Source: Myroides guanonis
GTDB taxonomy: Bacteria > Bacteroidota > Bacteroidia > Flavobacteriales > Flavobacteriaceae
Direction of reading: 5' to 3'
Length of the DNA stretch: 64,000 nucleotides
Assembly: GCF_900114085.1 (NCBI RefSeq)
Contig: NZ_FORU01000014.1
Span: 39,665 to 103,664 of the forward strand
The position numbers and the translations under genes were made by a program. Of the stretch, positions 10,124-18,606 are shown piece by piece. Within the stretch, counting starts at the first letter, position 1. The number at the start of each line of letters is the position of its first letter. The notes below the pieces were generated by a model. That model saw only the letters and a list, made by a program, of their open reading frames with translations, was not told the origin of the DNA and searched no databases.

Positions 10124-13100
10124 CTACTCAACTTCTTTAGTCTCTTTTAGAAACCTCTTTTCTAACATATAATACAATGCTGGAAGCACAAAGAGTGTTA
10201 GCAAAGTCGAAAAGAGTAAACCATATACAATTACAGTTGCCAAAGGCCTCTGAACGTCAGAACCTATACCGGTTGCCATAGATGCAGGAAACAGTCCTAA
10301 TATAGCAACAGTGGCGGTCATTAAAACAGGTCTAAAACGTTGTTCTGCTCCTAACATTACACTCTCTTTTAACGCTTTTCCCTCCTTACGAAGTTGATTA
10401 ATATGAGAAATCATTATAACACCGTTTTGTATGGCCACTCCAAATAAAGCTATAAAACCAACGGCTGATGAAACATTTAATGTCATTCCTCTTACCACTA
10501 ATGCAAGCATCCCCCCAAATAAAGCTAATGGCACTATAGTCATTAATAATCCCGCCTGTCTAAATTGTCCAAAAGCTCCATATAGCAATACAAACATCAA
10601 ACATAATGTTAGAGGTATAATCACCGCCAAGCGACCGTATGCTCTTTCTTGATTTTCGAATTGACCTCCCCATTCAATTTTATAGGAATCTGTATCATAA
10701 ACCAATTGTTTATCAATTTTTGATTGAGCTTCTTTCAATAAAGACGCTAAATCTCGATTTCTAACATTGAGCTTTACTGTTAGATGGCGCTTATTCATCT
10801 CTCTCGTAATAACGCTTTCTCCAGTAGTAGTCTTAATAGTCGCCACTTGTGACAATGGTATTTTAGCACCGTAAGAAGTTGTTAGCATTAGATTAGCTAT
10901 TTTCTCTGGTGTATCTCTACTATGCTCTGTATATCGAGCTGTAATATCATACACCTTGTTATCTATAAAAACCTGAGAGATTGCTTTCCCTCCAATGGCT
11001 ACCTCAATCAACTCTGTCACATCTACTATATTCAACCCATATTGCGCAATTTTATCACGATCTGGATGAATTTGTAGTTGTGGTAAAGGAGGCTCTTGGT
11101 CTATGGCCAAGTCAACAGCTCCTTCAACTGTTTCTAAAACACCTAAAACCTCAGCAGCAATACGACGAGTTTCATGAAAATCTGACCCATATACTTTAAC
11201 CACAAGTTCACTGTGGGCTCCTGATATTTTATCCATTACACCGTCTATCATTGGCTGTGCAAAACCAACTGTAAAACCAGGTAATGTTTCATATTCAGTA
11301 GCTAATTCATGAATAAGGTCTTCTTTTACTTTTCCTTTAGGCCATTCCTTATAAGGTTTCAACCCAATTGAACATTCGAAATGAGAGGGAGTAAACGGAT
11401 CTGTACCATCATCATTACGCCCTGCTTGAACCATAATATAAGTCACCTCGTTATATTTCATTGTTCTTGCACGCAAAGTATCACTCAACTCCTTTGATTT
11501 CTCTAATGATATACCTGGTGGCAATGACACTTGCAACCAAATGGATCCTTCATCCAAAGGAGGTAAAAAATCCTTACCTACTTTAATACTCAAGCCCATT
11601 GTTACTATCAAAACAAGTATGATAGGTAAGAAAACTTTTTTAGGTTTAATTATAATCCTCGTGATAGCATTATGATAATAAAGAGTTAGTTTTTCTAACC
11701 ATTTATTGTGGTAAATTTTTCTCGGTTTCTTATAAACCACATAAGCCAAACCTGGTATTAAGAACAAGGCAACTAGTAATGCTCCGAGTAAAGCATAGCC
11801 AACAGTAAATGCCATAGGCGTGAAAAGCTTCTTCTCTACACGTTCAAAAGCAAACAAAGGTAAATAAGCTGTGATTATAATTAACGTTGCAAATAGAATA
11901 GGCTTAGCAACTTCCTTTACTCTTTTACTAACAGATTTCTCTTCTAACTCCTTATCTGGATTGTCCTCTCTCTTTCTCAAGATACTCTCCATCATTACGA
12001 TGGCCCCATCTACAATAATCCCGAAATCAATTGCTCCTAATGATAATAAATTAGCCGGTATATCTGTGAAACGCATCAATACAAATGCAAACAGTAAAGA
12101 TATTGGTATCGTAATTGCTACTAATAATGCTCCCCTCCAACTTCCTAAAAAAATAATCAGGACAATAATAACTAAACCTATTCCCTCCATTAAAGTTTTC
12201 GACACCGTGCTCAATGTCATATCCACAAGATCAGTTCTGTCCAAAAATGTATGAATTCTAACCCCCTCAGGTAATCCTCCATCATTAAGCTTATTGACAA
12301 TCTGATGAATTTGCTCCAATACTTTTGAAGGATTTTCATGTTTTAGCAACAGAACAATACCTTCAATACTATCAGAGTAATCTCGCTCTCTATCTGTATA
12401 ACCTAACGCTCCCTTTCGCTCAAGAGCTCCGTATTTCAATACACCCAAATCATTCAAAAGGACAGGGCTCCCTCCTTCTGATTTTACTACAATTTTCCCT
12501 AAGTCTGATAAATCTTTTACCAACCCAATCCCTCTTACTACATACCCCAAATCCCCTTTGGTAAGTACACTTCCTCCTGCATTTTTATTATTCTCTTCGA
12601 TGGTTTCAACCACTTCACTCAAAGACAAACCATATGATTCTAACTTAATAGGATCTAATTCAACTTGAAACTGCGTGGTAATTCCTCCGAAATTAGTTAC
12701 CTCTGCCACTCCTTGCACCTGATTCAGCATAGGAATAATTGTGAAGTTCTGTAAGTCGGTCAGCTCCCGTAGACTATATCCTTCTCCCTCTATTATATAG
12801 CGATACACTTCTCCAATAGGTGATGTTAAAGGATCTAATTCAGGCACTGCTTCGTAAGGTAATTCTATACTTTGCAAACGTTCTTGAATACGTTGTCTCG
12901 CAAAGTAGTCATCTACTCCATCTTCAAAAACCATAGTAATCATAGACAATCCAAAAGTGCTATTACTACGCATCACATGCATTCCTGGCATTCCATTTAA
13001 TGCCCTTTCAATGGGAATGGTAATCTGTAATTCCATTTCCTCTGCAGCTAGTCCAGGTACTTGAGTAACTACTTGTGAAGTTACATCCGCAATATCCGGA

Positions 13101-13213
13101 TAAGCCTCTACCGACAGTTGTTTCCAAGAATAGTATCCAAAAACACATATCATAGTGAACAAGGCTACTATCAACCATCTCTTTTGAATTGCTCTTTCTA
13201 TTATATTTTTCAT
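10124..13213 (-). CDS. czcA: CusA/CzcA-type heavy-metal RND efflux pump
   Basis: The inner-membrane proton/metal antiporter of an HME-RND efflux complex, 1,029 residues. The duplicated RND layout is clear: an N-terminal helix (LIVALFTMICVFGYY), a large periplasmic loop, TM2-6 with the HME signature DFGIIVDGAIVMMES containing the TM4 acidic residues for proton relay, a second loop, and a final helix bundle with VGFIALFGVAIQNGV. FTPSHFECSIGL and MDKISGAHSEL belong to the substrate-loading half. The HME subclass (CusA Cu/Ag versus CzcA Co/Zn/Cd) cannot be settled by eye, so the symbol is generic. It begins 11 bases after the adaptor gene ends, consistent with one transcript. Confidence 0.9.
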   Translation of the reverse strand: MKNIIERAIQKRWLIVALFTMICVFGYYSWKQLSVEAYPDIADVTSQVVTQVPGLAAEEMELQITIPIERALNGMPGMHVMRSNSTFGLSMITMVFEDGVDDYFARQRIQERLQSIELPYEAVPELDPLTSPIGEVYRYIIEGEGYSLRELTDLQNFTIIPMLNQVQGVAEVTNFGGITTQFQVELDPIKLESYGLSLSEVVETIEENNKNAGGSVLTKGDLGYVVRGIGLVKDLSDLGKIVVKSEGGSPVLLNDLGVLKYGALERKGALGYTDRERDYSDSIEGIVLLLKHENPSKVLEQIHQIVNKLNDGGLPEGVRIHTFLDRTDLVDMTLSTVSKTLMEGIGLVIIVLIIFLGSWRGALLVAITIPISLLFAFVLMRFTDIPANLLSLGAIDFGIIVDGAIVMMESILRKREDNPDKELEEKSVSKRVKEVAKPILFATLIIITAYLPLFAFERVEKKLFTPMAFTVGYALLGALLVALFLIPGLAYVVYKKPRKIYHNKWLEKLTLYYHNAITRIIIKPKKVFLPIILVLIVTMGLSIKVGKDFLPPLDEGSIWLQVSLPPGISLEKSKELSDTLRARTMKYNEVTYIMVQAGRNDDGTDPFTPSHFECSIGLKPYKEWPKGKVKEDLIHELATEYETLPGFTVGFAQPMIDGVMDKISGAHSELVVKVYGSDFHETRRIAAEVLGVLETVEGAVDLAIDQEPPLPQLQIHPDRDKIAQYGLNIVDVTELIEVAIGGKAISQVFIDNKVYDITARYTEHSRDTPEKIANLMLTTSYGAKIPLSQVATIKTTTGESVITREMNKRHLTVKLNVRNRDLASLLKEAQSKIDKQLVYDTDSYKIEWGGQFENQERAYGRLAVIIPLTLCLMFVLLYGAFGQFRQAGLLMTIVPLALFGGMLALVVRGMTLNVSSAVGFIALFGVAIQNGVIMISHINQLRKEGKALKESVMLGAEQRFRPVLMTATVAILGLFPASMATGIGSDVQRPLATVIVYGLLFSTLLTLFVLPALYYMLEKRFLKETKEVE

Positions 13214-13224
13214 AAAATTTTCTT

Positions 13225-14334
13225 TTACAATGCCTTGAGCAAATAAACCCCACCTTCACTAACAACCACTTCCGATGCTTTAAGTCCTTCTATCACAATC
13301 GCTTTACCTTTCTCAATTCCTGACGTTTTAATATTTCTTTTTTGATATCTGTTCTCACCAACTTTTACGAATACGAATTCTGAATCCTCAGATTGCAATA
13401 CGGCTTTTTCAGGTACGCTGATAACCTCTACTGACTTATCTATAAACCGTATATTAGTAAACATACCTGGCTTCCAATAGCGATTTCTATTATCAACTTC
13501 AACAAACACTTCTACACTTCTACTTTCTTCATCAACCACCTCGTTTATATGAATCAAAGTACCAAATGTTGGTAAACTCAAATCTGTATGATTCAATACT
13601 TCCACTTTTTCGTAATTCACTAAATTATGTGCATCTTTCTCTTTTACACGAGCAACTATCCATACTTTATCTAGATTCGCAATTTTCACTAAAGCTTCTG
13701 CTTCTTCTCCTAAGTACTGCCCTATCACAATATTATTTTCAATAATCTCTCCTGATATAGGAGCACGAACAATTAAAGGAGTCCCCAATCGAACTTTTCC
13801 AGGTGACATATCGAATATTTTTAATGCTTCTTCCGCATTTCTAAATGCAAACTTGGCCATTTCAAAATTTGTTTGAGCTGCTTCCATTTCTTGTCGAACA
13901 CCTACCCCATGATTATAGAGATCTTGCTCTCTTTGAAATTGACTTTCAGACAAATGAAATTCTTGTTTCGCATTTAAGTATTCTTTTTGAGTTTCAAAAT
14001 AATCTGAAGAAGTAACCTCATAGATAGGTGCATTTAAGGATACTTTCTGCCCGAGAGTTACATAAGACTTCACTACTCGTCCTGAAAATGGCGAAGCAAT
14101 TTCTGCATACTGTGTTGGAATTGTCTTCACAACTGCGGTAGCCATGTGATCAAAATTATGATCTTCCTCTAAAACTTCTATTACTTTTATATGGTTACGC
14201 CAAACGGAGTTATCGGGTAAAAAGATTGTTCCTTGTTCCTTAACATAGGCTATTGAATTGGTTTCAATAGAACCATGCTTATTGCAAAAAGCAAATAAAC
14301 TCGATAATCCAATAATTATTAATGCTCTCATCAT
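13225..14334 (-). CDS. czcB: CzcB/CusB-like periplasmic adaptor (membrane fusion protein)
   Basis: A 369-residue adaptor that bridges the pump and channel of the tripartite efflux complex. The N-terminal hydrophobic segment ends LFAFCN, a poor but possible lipobox. A barrel-sandwich half follows (ASPFSGRVVKSYVTLGQKV), then a helical hairpin (AKQEFHLSESQFQREQDLYNHG and following), the second half (RAPISGEIIENNIVIGQYLG), a beta-barrel, and a membrane-proximal domain (VPEKAVLQSEDSEFVFVKVG). It is the first gene of the efflux operon. Its promoter (-7 at 14435-14442) is preceded by four 11-bp direct repeats. No histidine-rich metal tail is visible. Confidence 0.88.
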   Translation of the reverse strand: MMRALIIIGLSSLFAFCNKHGSIETNSIAYVKEQGTIFLPDNSVWRNHIKVIEVLEEDHNFDHMATAVVKTIPTQYAEIASPFSGRVVKSYVTLGQKVSLNAPIYEVTSSDYFETQKEYLNAKQEFHLSESQFQREQDLYNHGVGVRQEMEAAQTNFEMAKFAFRNAEEALKIFDMSPGKVRLGTPLIVRAPISGEIIENNIVIGQYLGEEAEALVKIANLDKVWIVARVKEKDAHNLVNYEKVEVLNHTDLSLPTFGTLIHINEVVDEESRSVEVFVEVDNRNRYWKPGMFTNIRFIDKSVEVISVPEKAVLQSEDSEFVFVKVGENRYQKRNIKTSGIEKGKAIVIEGLKASEVVVSEGGVYLLKAL

Positions 14335-14434
14335 CTCTTTTAAATTTTTAAGAATAATCCGATGATTGACTTTGATAATAATGTATCTATTTCAAACTCT
14401 TTTGCAGTCAACCTCAGCCTTCATTTTTGTAGTG

Positions 14435-14442
14435 CAAAACTA
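14435..14442 (-). promoter_or_regulatory. -7 promoter element of the efflux operon
   Basis: The minus strand reads TAGTTTTG, matching TAnnTTTG, about 100 bases before the czcB ATG. No TTG -33 box sits at the usual distance, as expected for a promoter needing an activator. The repeat array at 14466-14503 occupies the -33 side. Confidence 0.55.
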
Positions 14443-14465
14443 AAGCTCTGTTTTATAGATGATGG

Positions 14466-14503
14466 TTAGAGAAGTTTTAGAAAATTATTAGAATCTCATT
14501 AGA
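14466..14503 (-). promoter_or_regulatory. Four direct repeats at exact 11-bp spacing; candidate response-regulator operator
   Basis: On the plus strand TTAGA occurs at 14466, 14477, 14488 and 14499, each exactly 11 bases apart (TCTAA on the minus strand). OmpR/PhoB-family regulators commonly bind direct repeats one helical turn apart. The array ends 23 bases before the -7 element of the czcB promoter, the normal place for an activator, and an OmpR-type regulator gene lies about 1.5 kb away. That this regulator binds here is inference. Confidence 0.6.
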
Positions 14504-14545
14504 ATTAAAAAAGCACGTACATTATTCAAATAATAACATACGTGC
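14503..14545 (-). terminator. Terminator of the two-component operon
   Basis: GCACGTA (14513-14519) pairs with TACGTGC (14539-14545), with an inner ATTATT/AATAAT stem. On the minus strand it is followed by a run of six T. It separates the sensor-kinase transcript from the efflux operon promoter just downstream. Confidence 0.87.
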
Positions 14546-14578
14546 CATTCTATTTTAAACTCCAGTATAATTGATTTC

Positions 14579-15949
14579 CTATTTCACAAGAGGCAGTTTT
14601 ACAATAAACGTAGTACCTTCTTCTAACTTAGACTGTACTTCAATAGTACCTTTATGTAATTCAATAATTCTCTTCGTCAATGATAAACCAATACCATTAC
14701 CTTCTATAAAATGTTTGCCTTTTCCTCTATAAAAAGGAATGAATATACTATCTAAATCATTGGTCAAAATACCAATACCTTTATCTACAAACTTCAAAAC
14801 AAGATTTGATTGCTCCTTATTCAAATAAACATGACATTGATTCTCTTTAGAAAATTTACACGCATTTTCTAAGAGATTCACAAAAGCAACTTGTAATAAA
14901 TAAGGATTTCCTTCAATAGAGACTAGTGATTCTGAATCAAGTGATTCACCAATATTAATATTAAACTTATATGTTGGATTAGACTTTTGTAATTGTTGAC
15001 AAGCATCTAACAAAACTTCATCCACACGTACAGTTTTGAATCTAATTTCAGAAGCATCATAACTAGCTTTAGCGAAATCTAATAAGCTATTGCTTAGTTT
15101 TACTATTCTCTTAGAATCAACTAAAGCATGTTGAATACTAGATTGATACTCTTCTTTTCTTCTTTCAGTATCTTTTGCCCATTCCAATTCTGTGATAATT
15201 GCAGCCAATGGGGTCCGCAACTCATGTGAAATATTAGAAACGAATTGCTTTTGAGAATCAAATGATTGTTCAAGACGATTTAACATCTCATTGAACGTAG
15301 TAGCCAAAGCATTTAACTCATCTTTATTTTTCTGAGAAGCAAGCCTCAAATCTAAACTTGTAGCTTTTATATTATTGACTTCATCAATCATTCTCTTTAC
15401 AGGATTCAATGCTCTTCCTGCGAAAAATCTTCCAACAAAAAATAAGATTAATATAGATAAACTACAGAGTATTAATATCGTTTTTAATAAATCCGCTTGT
15501 TTATTATATCCATATTCATCATAGGCAGTTGCTGTAACAATATAATCGTCACCTTGATAATTATAGAGAATACCTATTACCTGCCAATTTCCTTGATAAA
15601 ACTGAAGTGAGCCATTTTGATTGATTTTATCAATCATTTCTTTTGTTTCCTTTACCCTATCAATTTCAACGGCATCGTGATAAAGTAGATGAAAAGAAGT
15701 GTCATAAACCGCAACCTCTACTTCATTCAAAATTTGACTGTTATTCTGATATATTTTATGAAGGGTTTTAGGGTTTACTTGCGCTTCTAAAAATAAATTA
15801 GCTTTAGTAACAGCTTCTTTTTTAAGTTCTCCATAAAACTCTACTTCCCTACTTTTGCTTGATGTCAAGTATAGAATACCCATCAAAACTAACAATAACA
15901 CTGCTAATAAAAAAGTAAACAAAAAAGTAAGTCTAGTTCTAATCTTCAT
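14579..15949 (-). CDS. Membrane sensor histidine kinase
   Basis: A 456-residue sensor kinase. A first TM helix lies at about 9-28 and a periplasmic sensing domain at about 30-155 with no recognised fold. A second TM at about 157-175 (ILILCSLSILILFFVG) leads into a HAMP domain. The phosphoacceptor box is FVSNISHELRTPL, followed by the N box LLENACKFS, G1 DKGIGI, and G2 GNGIGLSL. Its start overlaps the end of the regulator gene by 11 bases, so translation is coupled. The layout resembles CusS-like kinases found beside RND metal pumps. The signal is inferred from the adjacent efflux operon, and no metal-binding cysteine/histidine cluster is obvious in the sensor domain. Confidence 0.9.
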   Translation of the reverse strand: MKIRTRLTFLFTFLLAVLLLVLMGILYLTSSKSREVEFYGELKKEAVTKANLFLEAQVNPKTLHKIYQNNSQILNEVEVAVYDTSFHLLYHDAVEIDRVKETKEMIDKINQNGSLQFYQGNWQVIGILYNYQGDDYIVTATAYDEYGYNKQADLLKTILILCSLSILILFFVGRFFAGRALNPVKRMIDEVNNIKATSLDLRLASQKNKDELNALATTFNEMLNRLEQSFDSQKQFVSNISHELRTPLAAIITELEWAKDTERRKEEYQSSIQHALVDSKRIVKLSNSLLDFAKASYDASEIRFKTVRVDEVLLDACQQLQKSNPTYKFNINIGESLDSESLVSIEGNPYLLQVAFVNLLENACKFSKENQCHVYLNKEQSNLVLKFVDKGIGILTNDLDSIFIPFYRGKGKHFIEGNGIGLSLTKRIIELHKGTIEVQSKLEEGTTFIVKLPLVK

Positions 15950-16628
15950 TTAATTTCAATATAAAACCCATACCTGATTTCGTGTGGATTAATTTTTTTT
16001 CAGAGTCTTTATCAATCTTCTTTCTTAGATAATTTATATAAACATCAATAAAATTAGTTCCAGTATCAAAATGAGTATCCCAAACCTTCTCTGATATTTC
16101 AGATCTAGCCAAGACTCTTTCAGAGTTTTCCATCAAAAACTGTAAAAGATTGAATTCTTTAGGTGTTAAATGTATTTCAATTCCTGCTCTACTAAACTTT
16201 TTCTCGTTCAAGTCTAAACTTAAATCCGCATAGGTAAGTACCGATGATTGCTCTTTTGAAACAGTATCGAATCGCTTTAAAAGAACCCTAATCCGAGCAT
16301 ATAATTCACGTATTTCGAAGGGTTTTACCAAATAATCATCCGCACCTGCATCAAAACCATCTACCTTATCATCTGTTGTCCCTAACGCTGTCAACATAAT
16401 AATTGGCGTATGAGGTAACTCTTTTTTCAGTTGCCTACATAAGTCAATTCCATTAATATTAGGTAGAATAACATCTGTAATAATAATGTGAAACTCCTTT
16501 TGTAAAGCAATTTTTTTGCCTAGATAACCATCATACGCAACAGTCACAATATAATGCTGCTCTTCTAAACTTCTCTTCAGAAGTTCCGCTACACGGATAT
16601 CATCTTCTATAACTAATATATGGCTCAT
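15939..16628 (-). CDS. OmpR-family response regulator
   Basis: A 229-residue DNA-binding response regulator. The receiver domain (about 1-120) has the acidic pocket EDD near residues 8-10, the phosphoacceptor Asp in ITDVILP, the Thr in MLTALG and the Lys in DYLVKPF. A winged-helix output domain follows (about 130-225), with LTPKEFNLLQFLMEN and INYLRKKIDKDSEKKLIHTKSGMGF. It is the first gene of the regulator-kinase pair. The nearest candidate target is the efflux promoter at 14435-14503, whose 11-bp direct repeats fit an OmpR/PhoB-type dimer. Confidence 0.92.
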   Translation of the reverse strand: MSHILVIEDDIRVAELLKRSLEEQHYIVTVAYDGYLGKKIALQKEFHIIITDVILPNINGIDLCRQLKKELPHTPIIMLTALGTTDDKVDGFDAGADDYLVKPFEIRELYARIRVLLKRFDTVSKEQSSVLTYADLSLDLNEKKFSRAGIEIHLTPKEFNLLQFLMENSERVLARSEISEKVWDTHFDTGTNFIDVYINYLRKKIDKDSEKKLIHTKSGMGFILKLNED

Positions 16629-16699
16629 AAGTGTAAAGATAACGATTCCTCATTGAAAGGATTTTAAAATAAAAACAAACAAATCCTATATTAATTAAA

Positions 16700-17947
16700 C
16701 TATATTTTCCTCACATATTTAGACTTATAAGAACTGCTGTATTTTTTCAAACCCAAATTTGCTAAATAAATCGACACTAGCATGAAAAGAAATGCTAAGA
16801 GAAATGGTGCTCCTGGAAATAGGAAAGGTGCATCATCATGCGTAAAATAATAAAAAATATTAGTCATCATTAAAGGTCCTACAATCGCTGTAGCGCTATT
16901 TAAACTAGCCAATGTTCCTTGAATAAGACCTTGTTCCGAAGAATCTACATGGCTTGTAATCTCAGATTGCAATGCTGGACCGGCAATTCCACCTAGACAA
17001 TAAGGTAGTAAAAACAAAAACATCATCCATCCTTCCGTAGCCATGGAAAATAAAAACATTCCTATTGCATTTAATGATAAGCCGATTAAAATACTTTTTG
17101 CATTTCCCAATCTTGGATTCACCCAACGAATTAGTAATCCTTGTACTAATGCAACCAATAACCCAACTACACCTAATGAAATTCCCACCATCCGTTCATC
17201 CCAATCAAAACGATAAATAGTATAAAAACTCCAGTTTACATTGACAGCATGAGAAGCTAAGTACACGAAAAATACCGAAATTGCCAATAATGTTATTTGA
17301 GGAAATTGTTTCATCTTAACTAATGCTCCTACAGGATTGGCAGTTTTCCAATCAAAAGATCTTCGTTTTTCTTTGGGTAATGATTCTGGCAATATAAAAT
17401 AACCGTAAAGGAAGTTCAAAAAGCATAAAATTGAAGCAGCATAGAATGGTACTCTTGAACCATACTGTCCAAGCAGACCTCCTAATACAGGTCCGATAAT
17501 AAATCCAATTCCAAAAGCCGCACCTATTAGTCCGAAGTTTTTAGTCTTATTTTCTTCAGTACTAACATCAGCAATATAAGCTGCCGCTGTTGAAATACTA
17601 GCACCAGTAAATCCAGCTAAGATTCTACCAATAAAAATCCAGGTAAGAGTAGGAGCCACAGCCAATATTAAATAATCGACCCCAAAGGCAAAAAGTGATA
17701 GTAACAAGACAACCCTTCTTCCATATTTATCACTTAGATTCCCAATTAAAGGAGCAAATAAGAATTGTACAAAAGCATATGAAAAAGCTAACCATCCTCC
17801 TACTTTAGCAGCTTCACTTATATCAGCATGTATAAGCTCCTGTAGTAGTTTAGGTATAACAGGTAATATAATTCCAATCCCAATTACATCAATAAGTAAT
17901 GTAATAAAGATAAAACCTACAGCGGCTGATTTTTTCGATGATTTCAT
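16700..17947 (-). CDS. MFS transporter of the TetA/tetracycline-efflux-like family
   Basis: A 415-residue drug:H+ antiporter-type protein with about 12 hydrophobic segments. It shows the DHA1 signatures: DVIGIGIILPVIPKLL in TM1 and motif A GNLSDKYGRR in the loop between TM2 and TM3, plus the antiporter-type motif GFIIGPVLGGLLG in TM5. Chromosomal homologues of this type are widespread in Bacteroidota and their presence alone does not show tetracycline resistance. It has its own -7 element (17965-17972) and no obvious link to the two-component genes downstream. The substrate is unknown. Confidence 0.85.
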   Translation of the reverse strand: MKSSKKSAAVGFIFITLLIDVIGIGIILPVIPKLLQELIHADISEAAKVGGWLAFSYAFVQFLFAPLIGNLSDKYGRRVVLLLSLFAFGVDYLILAVAPTLTWIFIGRILAGFTGASISTAAAYIADVSTEENKTKNFGLIGAAFGIGFIIGPVLGGLLGQYGSRVPFYAASILCFLNFLYGYFILPESLPKEKRRSFDWKTANPVGALVKMKQFPQITLLAISVFFVYLASHAVNVNWSFYTIYRFDWDERMVGISLGVVGLLVALVQGLLIRWVNPRLGNAKSILIGLSLNAIGMFLFSMATEGWMMFLFLLPYCLGGIAGPALQSEITSHVDSSEQGLIQGTLASLNSATAIVGPLMMTNIFYYFTHDDAPFLFPGAPFLLAFLFMLVSIYLANLGLKKYSSSYKSKYVRKI

Positions 17948-17964
17948 AAATTTAGACTAGTATA

Positions 17965-17972
17965 CAAATCTA
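17965..17972 (-). promoter_or_regulatory. -7 promoter element of the MFS transporter
   Basis: The minus strand reads TAGATTTG, a full TAnnTTTG match, 17 bases before the ATG, so the leader would be very short. Confidence 0.55.
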
Positions 17973-18020
17973 CACAATTTTATAAAATCACCTTTCTATA
18001 ATATATTTCAGCGATCACAA

Positions 18021-18062
18021 TAAAAAAATCGCTTAAAGACAACACCAAGCTTTAAGCGATTT
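18021..18062 (-). terminator. Terminator after ssb
   Basis: A perfect 13-bp stem, AAATCGCTTAAAG (18026-18038) with CTTTAAGCGATTT (18050-18062), has an 11-base loop. On the minus strand it is followed by a T run, ending the ssb transcript. Confidence 0.9.
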
Positions 18063-18080
18063 CTTAATAATAGTAAACCT

Positions 18081-18440
18081 TTACTTTTGTGATGCGTAAT
18101 CTTTTTTCTTCCCACCTAACAAAAGAATTTCTGACACTAATACCTCAGTAGTATGACGTTTATTTCCATCATTGTCTTCATAGCTCCTAGTAGATAACTT
18201 CCCGTCGACCGCCAACTCTAAACCTTTGTGAACAAATTTCTCGATGAAATCAGCTACTTTTCCCCATGCGGCTACTCTATGCCATTGAGTACATTCAACC
18301 TTATCTCCTTTTTCGTCATAATAAACCTCACTTACTGCCAATGAAAATTGAGCCCTTTTTCTTCCTGTATCATAAGACTTAATTTCTGGTGCTTGACCTG
18401 CTCTACCAATTAACACGATACGATTTTTAATTTGTTTCAT
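18081..18440 (-). CDS. ssb: Short single-stranded DNA-binding protein without acidic tail
   Basis: A 119-residue OB-fold SSB with the bacterial signatures IVLIGRAGQAPEIK, FSLAVSEVYYDEKGDKVECTQWHRVAAWGKVADF and LELAVDGKLSTRSYEDNDGNKRHTTEVLV. The OB fold occupies residues 1-108 and the protein ends a few residues later with a basic tail (GGKKKDYASQK). The disordered linker and the acidic DDDIPF-type C-terminal peptide that recruits repair and replication partners are absent. It is therefore probably a second, specialised SSB, with the full-length one elsewhere. It stands alone with its own terminator. Confidence 0.9.
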   Translation of the reverse strand: MKQIKNRIVLIGRAGQAPEIKSYDTGRKRAQFSLAVSEVYYDEKGDKVECTQWHRVAAWGKVADFIEKFVHKGLELAVDGKLSTRSYEDNDGNKRHTTEVLVSEILLLGGKKKDYASQK

Positions 18441-18576
18441 AATTTCAAATTTTAATGATTAAAACATTGTTATTTATACCATTACAAAATTGCAATTCCT
18501 TCTCCTGTGCATTCGGTTAAAAAACACTTACATACGACAATAACTAATTGTAAGCATTTGTAAACGCTTTTTTTAG

Positions 18577-18584
18577 TATATTTG
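18577..18584 (+). promoter_or_regulatory. -7 promoter element for the GNAT-nitrilase gene
   Basis: TATATTTG is a full TAnnTTTG match 22 bases before the ATG at 18607. The nearest TTG (18558-18560) gives a 16-base spacer, shorter than usual. Confidence 0.55.
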
Positions 18585-18606
18585 AGATTAAAACCACCTT
18601 TTAATC

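Noticed and set aside
16700..17947. Calling the MFS gene a tetracycline-resistance gene
   Set aside because: Chromosomal TetA-like MFS proteins are common in this phylum and nothing in the sequence or neighbours ties it to tetracycline.
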